Positions 9,176 through 19,107 of a stretch of 27,245 nt of DNA are shown here, in pieces. Both the position numbers and the translations under genes were made by a program. Source of the stretch: Emergomyces orientalis (taxonomy: Eukaryota > Ascomycota > Eurotiomycetes > Onygenales > Ajellomycetaceae); contig MOWL01000098.1 of NCBI GenBank assembly GCA_002110485.1, positions 1-27,245 on the forward strand, read 5' to 3'. Under the pieces are notes generated by a model, which was given only the letters and a program-made list of their open reading frames with translations, had not been told where the DNA came from and did no database searches. Numbering within the stretch: position 1 is the stretch's first letter; the number at the start of each line of letters is the position of its first letter.

Positions 9176-9187
9176 ATCTAGTTTAAA
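9110..9187 (-). promoter_or_regulatory. Programmed -1 ribosomal frameshift signal between gag-pro and pol
   Basis: The sense strand has the heptamer T TTA AAC (9187-9181) in the gag frame, with the gag stop TAG as the very next codon. A -1 slip gives TTT AAA CTA GAT ATG, the pol frame exactly. After a 7-nt spacer an 8-bp stem can form between GCTGAGTC (9173-9166) and GATTCAGC (9117-9110), with one G-U pair. Inside it a 6-bp stem, CTTTGC / GCAAAG, lies at 9157-9152 and 9134-9129. Heptamer, spacer and stem match well-studied -1 sites; UUUAAAC is the coronavirus heptamer. Confidence 0.85.
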
Positions 9188-12144
9188 GTCTGCACTTTGC
9201 CACGAAGATCATCTAACTTTCGATCTCCATGGTCGCCGGGAGAATAACCAAGAAAAGACACCTGATTCTTCTCATCCTTCGGATCAAAAACGTGAACAAG
9301 AACACCGCCTTTGTTATCTGTAGTTCTTGCCAAACGCGTCGCGTTTTCATATGGTCGGCCGAGAATGCAATCATGAGAACCGCGTTCCATGATGAAGAAT
9401 GTCTGAGGCACCATAACAGATCCAAGGCGAACAGGAACATCCTTGCAGATTCCAATGACACCACTCTGCTGACCCCCAGCTCCAAGAATAGGTTTGACAG
9501 CATCCCTTTGAATGATGAGACCGAGATCTAACGCAGTTCTTTCAACAAGACAGTTAATTTCCGCACCTCCATCAAATATCGCCTCAGTTTCCCCCTTTCC
9601 AATTCCGACAGTGAACTTGATGTGTCCAACCGAAACGAGATTCCAACGAGGATTATACTCAGCAACAGAAGTGCCAGGTTGAACCAGGGCAACGGTGGCT
9701 GCATCATCCCGAATCATATGCTGTTGAACTTCGATGGGAAGATTTTGAAAGAACATGTGCTGGAGTTGGGTGGAGCATGCCATGAGATCTTTAATCTGAA
9801 TTCCGCCGATTTCTTGGCGCATGATCTTCTCAAATATTCGCCGCGTCGCGATCGCCATATTGTCTTTATTCTTCATTTCTGCAGAAAGCTTTGGCCCTTT
9901 GAGTTTCCGAGGCCTGCAGAGAACAGTTTTCTTCTGAATCTGCGGAGCATCTGCCATTTCTGAATCTGGGACAATTCCACCGTCTCCGAGCTTTGGACTT
10001 CCGCCCTGAAGCTGTTCATCATGGAGAGGTTGAGAATTATCATCCTCATCATCTTCCTGTGAAGCAGAGATCACATCTTGAGCAAAAGAAACTGATTTCC
10101 CATCTGAATACCTGCCATTGCGCCGAGAATGTGTTGTTGGCAGTCTCTTCTCCTTCTCAATTCGTCCGGAAAGCGTTGCTTGATTTTTATTCATAGAAGA
10201 GGCCTTATCCTTCTCAGTAGAAGTGGAAGCAGCCATTACACTAACAATCTCCTCCATCTCACTATCGGTCATATCACCTTCCTCAGGGCCACTATCAAAT
10301 CCAATATCACATATGCTTACGGCATTCACCGATGGCATCGGGGATCCGTCAGGAAATACCCGGATACTACCATCATTCCGAAGTTTATCCGCGGTTGGGA
10401 CAGTCGGCGGTGCAGCCATTTGCTTCAAAAGTCGTTCAATTGTAACAATATGGGGCTCAAGTCGGTTGACAGCAATCTTCGGGCCTTTTCTCATCACATT
10501 ACCCTCATAGTATTCTCCAATCATATTCCGATGAATCTTGCCCTGATCGATGAGCCGGCCGATTGCTAAGCAATTTGGAAGCATATGGTTTGAATCTCCG
10601 CAACCCCAGCATGACATCGGCGGTCGATCGTATTGAACAAAGCTTCCAGATCGAGATCGAGACGGGCCTCCAGGTCCACGTTGAGTTCCATAGTAAGACA
10701 CATTTGGCAAATCCAATGCAGGATCACGTCCTCGAGTAAGAAGAACCTTTGGAGCAGTCACATTTTGCTGCATGTTTCCCTGGTTTTGAATGCCAGCGAT
10801 CGCCAGAGATAACGCGTCCATTCGGTTGACAAGGTTCTCAAGAATGTTATCACTCGGATTCTGTGTTTTCGCATCCGGAGCAGGCATCGCCGAAGCGGTC
10901 GGCACAGGCACATTCAATGTGGGCGGATTAAACACGGGCTGAGCAGACGGCTGCATCGATGGAATAGAGTTGGGGAAAACATCAGGTGCCAGAACTCGTG
11001 CAATCTCTTCCTTTGTCTTCTGCATTTGAGACACAGCATCGCAGATCTTCGGCAGTTCCCATCCAGATTGACTAACCTTATCAAATCCAGCAGTGCGGAA
11101 AGCTTTTTCACGAATACCTTCTGAAAGTCCTTGAAGAAACCAGATACAAGCAAGAGATTGTTGCAATTCATTCTTGCAAATGAGAGGCATCGCAACTGCG
11201 CGGAATTGACGGCAGTAGACGAGGATCTCCTGGCTGGTAGAATGGGTTTTGTTGCACAATGCATGGAGGTAAGATTGATTATACATCTGTTGGTGAGCAT
11301 CTTCGCGCCAGAAATCGGCAAGCAACTGCTTTTTAACCATTTCCCATGTCTTATGATCCAAGACAAGCTGATCGATATGGCCCTGCAGTTCCATGGTACA
11401 ATAGTTCCGTAATACCGCCAGAGCATCGATTCCTGCAACGAAATGCAAGGTGCACATTGCCTCATATCGATCAACAAAAGCAGTAATGTTTCTCCCATCA
11501 AAGAATGGGGCTCCAGGTGCTCCAGGAATCGGCATCGGCATGACAAGACGTTGATATGGCAGTCCACTATTGGGAGTCGGCTGACCGGACGAGGTAGTAG
11601 TGGGTGTAGTCATCTTTTCTTTGCTAGCTTCTGTCTTCTCTTTGCTAACTTCTATTTTCGGGGGCGCTGCAGAGACCTTTCCTGACTGAGTTTGACGATG
11701 GGCAATAGAATCCGACCGAGAATGCTTGGAAGACATATATTGAGAAAGAAAGGAACGCACAAAAGACTTCTGTTCACATAAGAGAAAGAGTTCAACAATA
11801 CTATCAATATCAATATCCTTTTTATATTCAAATCTCAAATCCTCAAGAAAGAGAAGGAATTTCAACATCCACTTTAGATCTTTTTGCTGAAGGTCTTTTT
11901 TCTTATCACTTTTCTCAACATTTCTCTCTTCTTTCATTTGTTGAATAGGGGTATGGGTATTCAAATTGAGCTTATCAGTGGGGCGTTCGCTCGCATCCTT
12001 CATTATCCACTGTCGATATCGGCCATATCGGCCAATCAGAGGCTTCCACAAATGAACACTATTGAAAAGAATGCTCAACAAAAGCAGAAAAGACAAAATG
12101 TTGAGAGAAATCATATCAGTCGTAGCTACCGCCTGCCCATCCAT
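9178..12144 (-). CDS. gag-pro: Gag and aspartic protease polyprotein of the Ty3/gypsy element
   Basis: 988 residues from the first ATG, 28 nt inside the 5' LTR; the frame extends to 12171 only through a TTG. Residues about 11-32 form a strongly hydrophobic segment (ISLNILSFLLLLSILFNSV), which is unusual for Gag. A Lys/Glu-rich stretch follows. The Gag core starts near the sequence APFFDGRNITAFVDRYEAMC. A CCHC zinc knuckle, CWGCGDSNHMLPNC, lies at about 512-525 and should bind the element RNA. The protease has DGGAEIN at about 858, where most families have DTG or DSG, and CILGRPYENA near 928. The frame ends in ACT TTA AAC TAG, a -1 slip site leading into pol. Gag should build the particle and the protease should cut Gag and Gag-Pol. 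Confidence 0.9.
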   Translation of the reverse strand: MDGQAVATTDMISLNILSFLLLLSILFNSVHLWKPLIGRYGRYRQWIMKDASERPTDKLNLNTHTPIQQMKEERNVEKSDKKKDLQQKDLKWMLKFLLFLEDLRFEYKKDIDIDSIVELFLLCEQKSFVRSFLSQYMSSKHSRSDSIAHRQTQSGKVSAAPPKIEVSKEKTEASKEKMTTPTTTSSGQPTPNSGLPYQRLVMPMPIPGAPGAPFFDGRNITAFVDRYEAMCTLHFVAGIDALAVLRNYCTMELQGHIDQLVLDHKTWEMVKKQLLADFWREDAHQQMYNQSYLHALCNKTHSTSQEILVYCRQFRAVAMPLICKNELQQSLACIWFLQGLSEGIREKAFRTAGFDKVSQSGWELPKICDAVSQMQKTKEEIARVLAPDVFPNSIPSMQPSAQPVFNPPTLNVPVPTASAMPAPDAKTQNPSDNILENLVNRMDALSLAIAGIQNQGNMQQNVTAPKVLLTRGRDPALDLPNVSYYGTQRGPGGPSRSRSGSFVQYDRPPMSCWGCGDSNHMLPNCLAIGRLIDQGKIHRNMIGEYYEGNVMRKGPKIAVNRLEPHIVTIERLLKQMAAPPTVPTADKLRNDGSIRVFPDGSPMPSVNAVSICDIGFDSGPEEGDMTDSEMEEIVSVMAASTSTEKDKASSMNKNQATLSGRIEKEKRLPTTHSRRNGRYSDGKSVSFAQDVISASQEDDEDDNSQPLHDEQLQGGSPKLGDGGIVPDSEMADAPQIQKKTVLCRPRKLKGPKLSAEMKNKDNMAIATRRIFEKIMRQEIGGIQIKDLMACSTQLQHMFFQNLPIEVQQHMIRDDAATVALVQPGTSVAEYNPRWNLVSVGHIKFTVGIGKGETEAIFDGGAEINCLVERTALDLGLIIQRDAVKPILGAGGQQSGVIGICKDVPVRLGSVMVPQTFFIMERGSHDCILGRPYENATRLARTTDNKGGVLVHVFDPKDEKNQVSFLGYSPGDHGDRKLDDLRGKVQTLN

Positions 12145-12153
12145 TTTGAATTG

Positions 12154-12170
12154 CCTTCCCAGGGACGCCA
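12154..12170 (-). other. Primer binding site for reverse transcription
   Basis: One base inside the 5' LTR the sense strand reads TGGCGTCCCTGGGAAGG. It begins with TGG, the complement of a tRNA 3' CCA end, at the expected place. I did not assign the tRNA. Confidence 0.7.
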
Positions 12171-12171
12171 A

Positions 12172-12519
12172 TGAAGTGGAATAAGGGGTTGTGCGCTTTT
12201 GGCGGCACGTGGGCAGGAGCAGCGGGATCGTAAGGAGGTTGGTAAGTTCGCCGTGTATACAATATTCTATTCAACGAGCTATCCAAATAGCAATACAAAA
12301 GAACACGTAGGAGATTCAAATATAGAAGAAGAACAAGCAATCAATCACATATCAAATCACACAATCAAAAAGGAGCAATCTCACTGCTCTGCGTACAATC
12401 AATCTTCGCCGAATCCACACGTGTGTCAAAGGATAATGGGAATATGAGGCAGCCATGCCAAACAAATATATGAGGCGGTCTCGGCGAAAAGTAATACCAC
12501 GCCGAGATTCCCCACCACA
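12172..12519 (-). repeat. 5' LTR of the Ty3/gypsy element (promoter copy)
   Basis: Same length as the other LTR, and I saw no differences on comparison by eye. Transcription of the element should start inside it and run toward lower coordinates. AT-rich CATATATTTG and CTATATTTG stretches in the sense direction are possible TATA-like sites; this is inference. Confidence 0.95.
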
Positions 12520-12523
12520 ATAT

Positions 12524-13620
12524 ATTATAATATAAAGTTGCACACATCAAGCACAATAAAACACAGAAAAGTGCAACATCAGTATAAATCAACACAGAAA
12601 TTGTGTGTGCTGGGCATGAATGAGTCAGCCTAAATACAGCATAAGCAGTGTGAAGAAGTGACATATTAACTGCTCATCAGATTCAGTGCAACAGTTAGAT
12701 ATTGTAAGAGGTGAGCAATTAGGTATGAAAGAACTATATTGTGCCTAATATACAAGAAGAAAAGCTTAAGAAAGAAAAGAGAAAGAAAAGAAAGAAGTGC
12801 AAAGAGTGTGTAGAAAAGCACTCTAAGCACAGATTGCAAGCGAGGGCTAGCCACTAGCGCGGGAGCCGGCTAGCCCGAGTCCACATAACCATATAGAGGT
12901 TCAACCTCTGACAGATATGAAAAAGACTGAAGAGCTCTTCAGTACAACACACTCACTACAGTATCTTGCAGCATGGAGATCTTCAGAGAATTATTTCTTA
13001 TATTAGAAATTGTATATTTATTTCTTCTTTTTTTTTCTTTTATTCTTCTCTATAGTACTATGCACTCTCTCTCTAAAAGCAGTTGTGACTGCTTCATGAT
13101 AATTTGAAAATGTTAAATAGACAGAATAGATCTGAAGATCACAGAGTTTTTTAGTTCAGAGATAGAAAAGATTTGTCACACAGTTTTCTCTGCTTATTAA
13201 AATAGATGAACACTCACATATTCTCACAATTAAGTGGTGTATGAATAAATAATAATAATAATAATATATAGATAGAAAAAGTCTATCAGATCTACTAAAT
13301 CTATTATAAAATTTCATTATATATATAAACATATTTATTATTTTTAAAATCAGAGAAGCTTATCTTCTTAATCATGATTAATTTTATAGTATTATTTTAC
13401 TACTACTCTATTTTTCATCTATTCTACATACTTATAATTATAGCTTTGATTCTTTCAGAATACTTTTATATCTCACTCATACTACTTTCTATAGCACATT
13501 GAAACTACACAACTACATGCCGGAGCTATTCTTACTTATACATTTAAGCAAGTCTTGATAGTGGCAACTACCCTTGTAGTTATCATCTTAATAGGCCTAA
13601 CCTTACCTATCTAATGGTGA
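12524..13620. other. AT-rich decayed DNA beside the Ty3/gypsy element
   Basis: No intact gene. It is probably the far side of the LINE C insertion and other relics. Visible details are an inverted repeat GGGCTAGCC / GGCTAGCCC at 12844-12852 and 12868-12876 in an island with CpGs, a purine run at 12760-12800, pyrimidine runs at 13020-13050, and a short hairpin AACTAC / GTAGTT at 13566-13581. Confidence 0.4.
13244..13266. repeat. (AAT)n microsatellite
   Basis: About six AAT units. LINE A ends in the same kind of repeat, so this may be the tail of another LINE copy, but the sequence before it does not obviously match the LINE A 3' end. Confidence 0.6.
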
Positions 13621-14242
13621 ACGCTTGCTACCTGAGAGTTCAGTAGTTAACAATTTTCCTAAGAAAACAACTCTTTGCCTCTTTCTTACTTTCTTTTTTT
13701 TGTTTCTTTTTTTTTTTCTTTGTGTGTTTTCTTTGCTTTTACTGTGGTGTTGTGCAGGGGCGGTTGCCGCGCGGCTGTTACAAGATCACCACATGTCATG
13801 TCATGAGCAACTTTGCCATGCAGGGGAGCTCGAGCTTGTGAGCAGGAATCAAAAGTTGGTAAACTAGCTCTAAGGCGGAAAAAGAAAACAAACGAGAGTT
13901 TGACGAATTTATCCTGAGACTGTGCCAAGGACAAAAAGGTTAGTCAACAAGGGTCTGGCTTGCGGGGTTGGGGAAATTAAATCCCAAGTGATGAACTAGT
14001 GTCGTGCCCTGTGCGTCTGAAAAAAGGAGAACTTTCCAAAAGGCAATAATAAGAATGATTGGTTTCGATCACCATACGAGAGGATTTCAAATTCCGAGAC
14101 CTATACGGAGTAAATTTGAATCCAATAGTTCAAATAGTCTCCCTGTCTAACCTCAACCTTCCAGCCTTGGGTCTTTGGAACGATCCAGAGATCCAAACCC
14201 TTTGGCGGGGGGAAGTTTTTGAGCGGTTGGGCCCCACCATGA

Positions 14243-14274
14243 AACTTTGGGACTACCCCACAGGACCCAAAGTT
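14243..14274. repeat. Inverted repeat AACTTTGGG / CCCAAAGTT
   Basis: Perfect 9-bp arms at 14243-14251 and 14266-14274 with a 14-nt loop, in normal-composition intergenic DNA. Function unknown. Confidence 0.6.
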
Positions 14275-14392
14275 CAAAATTCGCCAGCACCAGCACTGCC
14301 TCTGAGGCTCTGTCTGCCATGAGCGAAAACCCCAACTTTTTCTCGGATAACGTCAAGGGGAAGGCAAAAATTCAAAGAGAGCAATTTTGCTC

Positions 14393-14448
14393 TCATCACC
14401 ATCACCACCACTACTACCGCTACCACCATCATCATCATCATCATCATC
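14393..14448. repeat. CAT/CAC trinucleotide microsatellite
   Basis: A run of CAT, CAC and CTAC-like units. It gives artefactual poly-His, poly-Met or poly-Asp frames in different readings, so frames across it are not taken as genes. Confidence 0.85.
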
Positions 14449-14750
14449 GGTGAAGCTACTGAGTAACCCGAGATCGGTTCCACGTGGATGGGAGAGACTA
14501 GCAGCGCCAGAATTCAGGACGCAGGCGAATCGCAATGGGCTAGAAAAAGCAAAAATATCAAGAGTCACTGCGCCGTCACTGAGCCGTCACCGCGCCACCT
14601 GATTGACTCCACTTGGCGAATTTGGTTAGAATGTTGTGCATGAATTGCAAACTCTGGAATGGTTTGTGTTTTGTGCAGGTTCAGCCAAAAAGCCATCATC
14701 ATGGTAACCAGAAAAGTAATCATGATCATAACCATAATATTCTGCACTCC

Positions 14751-15091
14751 TCAAAGAAGATGGATGTTGAGGTCTGTCCGCGGTGGATTTGGGGAGGAGG
14801 ACGAGGAGGTAGATGCGTCTGAAATGCCAGCCTCCGCAGGCGGCATGCGTGGCACGACGACCGTATCCCCATTATTATATTCTTCCTCGAATTTGAACCC
14901 CGCAAAGTCAATCTGCCTGGCCAATCGCCAATATCTCTCTTCTAACTCAGGGTCGAACCTCAGGGTCCTTCCAGGCTTGGCGATCGATGGCCTGTTCTCC
15001 CTTTTATCTAGAGAAGCGAGAGGCAATGTCCTAGTGCCGAGGTATGGCAACTCAGTGGACCCATTCGACGAAAAGTGACCACAATAATGGC
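14751..15091 (-). CDS. Possible C-terminal exon of an unrecognised host gene
   Basis: The minus strand is open from a possible acceptor (ACAG at 15095-15092) to a TGA at the low-coordinate end. It reads as ordinary protein: LPYLGTRTLPLASLDKRE, then TLRFDPELEERYWRLARQID, then FAGFKFEEEYNNGDTVVVP, and ends in a Ser-rich tail. No ATG lies in frame, so an upstream exon would be needed; I did not find one I trust. The opposite-strand frame looks less protein-like. I do not recognise the family. Confidence 0.3.
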
Positions 15092-15251
15092 CTGTCTGTC
15101 AACGTATATATCCTTCTCGCCCGCTGACCCCAGCAGCCGAGTCCCCGAGTCCCCGGGCCCAGACCAGGCTACATTTCTTCAGAGACGAAGGACTGAGATC
15201 GATTGCTTTCAAGGGGCCTGGCCCTGCCGAGTTAGGTTAGTGCCTGGCAGC

Positions 15252-15280
15252 GGGCACACTAATAAGTTGTCAGTGTGCCC
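15252..15280. repeat. Inverted repeat GGGCACACT / AGTGTGCCC
   Basis: Perfect 9-bp arms at 15252-15260 and 15272-15280 with an 11-nt loop, about 440 bp upstream of the SAT4-like gene. It could be a regulatory palindrome; unproven. The rest of 13620-15720 shows no other gene that I can support. Confidence 0.6.
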
Positions 15281-15720
15281 AGGTGTGAGCTCTGCACCAA
15301 CTGCCTCATCGGTCTGTTGTCTGGTCTGGGTTGGGAGGCGGCCCATCCACAATATTAACTTCACTCTCTTGTGTTTTTGTCTTTTTTTCTTGACTGCAAG
15401 GGAGATTTAAATTATCTTGCGGACTAACTTTCAGACTCTCTACTAGTTGGTTCGTACTGCCACTAATCATAATAAGAATGTGGCTCCATCCAGTTTGTTC
15501 TTGCTCGCCTCTATCCTCCCTTCCCTCCACATCCCTGTTGATCTTAAAACTGGTCAATATCAGTCTATCATTTCCAGGTTTGGTGAGACACTCCGACTCC
15601 CTCGCTGAACACATCAGCACCAGGAAGGGAGGAGGCTGCATCTTTGCCGAGATTTGGTGAGCCTAGCACTCGATAAACTAATGAAGGAGGGCAATGTCCA
15701 CGCAGCATCCATAAGATAAA

Positions 15721-17232
15721 ATGGTGGACGATTCCCAGCAACGCGCCGAACTGGGCGTGGTTGTTGCGCTTCCGGTTATTGCGGCCTTCTCCGTGGGGCT
15801 GCGTCTGTTTGGAAGGAAGGTCTCGCGGTATTCGTTTGGTTGGGGTGAGTAGTGTACCAGTGGAATTTGGTCTCGTTGGTAGATGTTTTGGACTTTTGCT
15901 AATTTCATGGAAGATGACTACCTCATCATATTATCAATGGTTGGTGTTTGACCCGGAGAGACAGCGAGAAATAGAACAGAGTAGATACTGACAGCGGATA
16001 TCTAGATCTTCAGCATCGCGCATTGTGTGGTCTGTTGGTACTGTGAGCTGATTCAACCCACCTTGGATTTGGTCTCATGCTGACTCGAAGCAATGTAGAC
16101 GTCAAGACCAATAATGTTGGAATCGCCTTCGCGGACGTGCCTCCAATGGACAAGCGTCCCCTAGCAGACCTGCGTGAGGCCAGAAGAGTGAGTATTTGCT
16201 CCAGAAGAACCCCATCGCCCAGGAAGAAATTGCTGAACCCTTGTGTTAGTGGGCGTTTGCGAACCAGGTTATATACACCGTTTGCCTACCGACCGTCAAG
16301 GCGTCGACCCTCATCTTCATGTCTCGGCTCGAGCCAGCATCTAAACACATCGTGCGCTACCTGTGGTCTGTGTTTGCCCTCAACTTAGCTATGATAGTTA
16401 TTGGAGAAATCGTCATAATTTTCCAGTGCAAACCTATCAAGCTCGCTTGGTCCGTGCCGATGCCCGGCATGAAGTTCGACTGTATCGACTACGGAGTCTT
16501 CTTCCTGTGGGGCACCATCATGACCATCGTGACAGATTTCCTTGTGCTTTCCGTTCCTTGCCTCATCACCTATAAGCTGCAATTGAAACGGAAGCGCAAG
16601 ATCGCCGTCACGATCCTCCTCGGTCTCGGAGTGATGTAAGTACTTTCTACGAACAACTCCCTCAAACTGGAACCATGACTAAACTGTTTGGTGTCTGCAG
16701 TGTCACGATCGTCAGTTTCTGGCGTCTGGTCCAGTTCATCCAAACCGTGTACACCAACGTCGACCCGTCCAAGCCAGGTTCGAACTTTGGTTTTTCGGCT
16801 TCGACACTTGAAGTCAACATCGCCATAATCTGCGCGTGCGGGCCCGGGATTAAACCCGTGCTCAAACGCTACGTACCCTGTATACTGGGCACTTCGACCG
16901 GCGGCACCCCAACACACACCTACGGGAACGCCGCATACGGGACACGCGGGACACAATTAAAGTCACACATCGACGACGACGGCATATTCGAGATGAGCTC
17001 CAAGGCACGACACCAGATCGACGTGCGAGGCGGGCCCGCGAACCATACCCAGACCGCCAAATTCCGCAGGGGACCCAGCATATCCGACAGCGACGAGGGC
17101 CATATAATAGACAAGACAGGCATTGTGCGCACCACGGATGTATCAATCAACTACCACGACGAGCGTAGCCGAAACAGTCCCCGTCCATCGGACCGAGATG
17201 GAAAAACCACCAGTGTAGATAGTCTCGTCTAG
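15721..17232 (+). CDS. SAT4/PTH11-like fungal 'rhodopsin' domain membrane protein, six exons
   Basis: Model: exons 15721-15844, 15914-15939, 16006-16042, 16099-16187, 16250-16635 and 16701-17232, giving 397 residues with no stop. The introns are 56-69 bp and have GT...AG ends; several show CTAAT, CTGAC or TGAC branch sites. The second donor (GTTGGT) is the weakest. The start is ELGVVVALPVIAAFSVGLRL, then FGWDDYLIIL. The splice into YYVKTNNVGIAFADVP restores a hallmark of this family, and WAFANQVIYT follows across intron 4. About seven membrane segments are predicted, with a polar Ser/Arg-rich cytoplasmic tail. Members include PTH11-type receptors of plant pathogens, but most have no known ligand. 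This one should sit in the plasma membrane. It is the only complete host gene in the window. Confidence 0.85.
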
Positions 17233-18114
17233 CCCTCTTTTTTATACCTTTATTTCATTCTCTGTTGAAAGCCGGCTTAGGGACTTGTTCAAAGCAATGG
17301 GTTGAAGGGTACCTGGTGTTCATTTCCGAGAATGCCAACAACAAAGTTAACAACAACCAGCATGAACTGCTTCCCGCATTGTATACAATATTTAGCGTTA
17401 ATTAACCATGCGTTTGTGGAATCGATGACAGTGGTCCCATGTTGCCCTGATATGGCTGACTAAGAGAGCAGTCGTCTCTTCAAGCCGTTTCTGGCCACGA
17501 GGGGCCGGGCATTCAAGTGGGATTGACGGCATCGGGCGTTCTTGTAGAGAGTGTCGTATAATTTCCAGACTGCAGATGTGGCAACTAAATGCTTCTTGAA
17601 TATGTCTCACCGTCAAGGCTCTGAACTATGTCTTCCATGATGGTGATACGTGTATAGAGATTCAAGCGCTTTATATAAATACTGAGATTGTGGGGGAGTC
17701 GTCAGAGTTTTATTAATTCTAAATCTATGTAGTGTACTTCTACTACAGTATTATGGCTTTAGACCATGGTTCGAGAAGAGACGGGACTGCTTACCCATCA
17801 TTTCAATAGTTAACTGTTGACAGAGAAGATTGAAAAAGTGACATTATAAAGATGAAAAACTCGGTCTGACCTCTGAAATACTAGCGGCCAGATACAGCCA
17901 TGTTACATTACTTTGACTTTAATCTGTTTATCAAGCTGAAAACTAATATCACTATCTGAAGAAGCTTATAATAGTAGTTAAAATTAAATTAAATTATAAC
18001 AGTTTTTATCAATTAATAAACAAAAAAACTAATATAAAAACTAATTTACTAAATATAGAAATTTAATAAATTTAATAAATTGAATTTTATAATAAAATAT
18101 AGATTTATTTTTTG
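17233..18114. other. 3' flank of the SAT4-like gene and AT-rich spacer
   Basis: 17233-17700 has normal composition and probably holds the 3' UTR and terminator. From about 17900 the DNA is very AT-rich, with repeated TTAAATTAAATT and TTTAATAAATTT stretches leading into LINE B. I see no gene. Confidence 0.5.
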
Positions 18115-18196
18115 TTGGAAAAAACAATCAAACACGCGGGAAAAACACTATTAAGAATAGAAAGAGATTATCAGACATTCTTTACACATCATTACA

Positions 18197-19107
18197 ATGG
18201 CATTGGATGTGGGGGAGGTGGTTATGATGAAAGATGACATGCATGAGGCTTGACATGTGCTGGAGATGAAAAACTCTGCGACACAGAAAACAAAGATAAA
18301 CAGCTTAGCAACAGCAATTCAAACACTAGCTGTGATCCTTGAAGAGGGAGAGAAGAATGAGAAAATGAATAATAAAAATAAAAAGTATTTACAGAAAACA
18401 TTGAAAGCAGTGTGAAAAGTGAAGATGAAACTGTGTGATCAGCTTCTGAAGAAAATGAAACATGCAATTGACACATCAAAACAGCAGAAATTGTGAGACA
18501 AGCTCAACAGAGCACTCTCATGAGCAGCAATAGCAGTCAGGGGGGAGACAACAGTTAAAACCATATCAACCAGAACACTGCGAGAGGTAGTCATTACTCA
18601 ACAAAGCTGTAATACTATGTCAGAGGCAGAACACACACCAGAAATGATTGTTAAATGAGTGAATGAGGTCATCAAAGAGATAATCAAGAGCAAAGTGATG
18701 GCAGCAAGGCACATGCCAAGTGGAGACATGATTTTGATGATGAACACACAGGACACCAAGACAGAGCTCGCAGCAGATGATAGCTGAACACGTGAATGAG
18801 GAGACAAAGCACACATGAAGTGGAAGATGTATGCAGTACTAGTCAAAGATGCTTCTATAAGAGTCATTGACTGGAGCAGCTCTGAGTACACCATTGAGAG
18901 CATCTACAAGCAGAATACAGCACTACACTGCAAGATGCTGATACACAAGATGAACAAAATGATGGTTAGACAACAGAAATCACATGACAGTATAATCATC
19001 AATGTTGCTGCACCTCACCAGGCCAATGCACTGGTGGACAATGGACTCGTTCTAGGCAATGAATATTGCACAGTTGAAATATTTCACAGAGAGACCAGGG
19101 TCACATG
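18197..19107 (+). pseudogene. LINE B ORF1 (Gag-like), N-terminal part with seven TGA stops
   Basis: From ATG 18197 one frame runs about 303 codons to the insertion point with no TAA, no TAG and no frameshift. It has TGA at 18251, 18413, 18494, 18521, 18656, 18785 and 18797. The region AARHMPSGDMILMMN and then MYAVLVKDASIRVID is the RNA-binding-like core typical of ORF1 in Tad-clade LINEs. At 18656 Arg fits the family (K-R-V-N-E), as expected if CGA became TGA. At 18785 Trp would also fit. The last 40 codons of the open frame, past 19107, belong to LINE A sequence. Confidence 0.8.
19094..19107 (+). repeat. Target-site duplication, left copy
   Basis: ACCAGGGTCACATG, identical to 26347-26360. 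The first A may be shared with the tail of the inserted LINE, so the length is 13 or 14 bp. Confidence 0.9.

Larger units (their letters stand above)
3084..12519 (-). mobile_element. Complete, apparently young Ty3/gypsy LTR retrotransposon with an extra third ORF
   Basis: The 9.4-kb element lies on the minus strand between two 348-bp LTRs (3084-3431 and 12172-12519), in which I could see no differences. It is flanked by ATAT on both sides (3080-3083 and 12520-12523), taken as a 4-bp target duplication. Sense order is 5' LTR, primer binding site, gag-protease, -1 frameshift site, pol (RT, RNase H, integrase), spacer, ORF3, 3' untranslated part, purine tract, 3' LTR. The RT-RNase H-integrase order is that of Ty3/gypsy elements. 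No chromodomain is visible after integrase. Open frames and matching LTRs suggest a recent insertion, perhaps still active. CpGs are frequent, in contrast to the old LINEs around it. Confidence 0.95.
18115..19107 (+). mobile_element. LINE B, left half (old Tad-like LINE split by LINE A)
   Basis: CpG-poor DNA carrying ORF1 of a Tad-like LINE. The element continues at 26347-27245 and beyond the window. When the inserted LINE A is left out, the ORF1 frame runs on from the residues ETRVT into a zinc knuckle. The 5' end is only estimated. Confidence 0.8.

Noticed and set aside
10914..11567. 217-codon minus-strand frame inside gag
   Set aside because: Overlaps the real gag frame in another phase; composition is unlike a protein and no motif is seen.
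12844..12905. tRNA-like piece (GGTTCAACCTC and strong hairpins)
   Set aside because: No cloverleaf, A box or acceptor stem could be formed.
14247..14602. Poly-His, poly-Asp and poly-Ser frames
   Set aside because: They are produced by the CAT/CAC microsatellite.
15306..15641. 111-codon minus-strand frame with ATG start upstream of the SAT4-like gene
   Set aside because: No recognisable domain, and the opposite strand is also open here; not enough support.
16043..16098. Frameshift and stop in the SAT4-like gene near 16050
   Set aside because: A 56-bp intron (GTGAGC donor, CTGAC branch site, GTAG acceptor) removes it and restores the family motif YYVKTNNVGI.
17398..17616. 72-codon minus-strand frame behind the SAT4-like gene
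   Set aside because: Short, no family resemblance, no splice context; likely chance.
18197..19107. Classical RIP (CpA to TpA) as cause of the stops
   Set aside because: RIP would give TAA and TAG from CAA, CAG and TGG; none are present in this frame.
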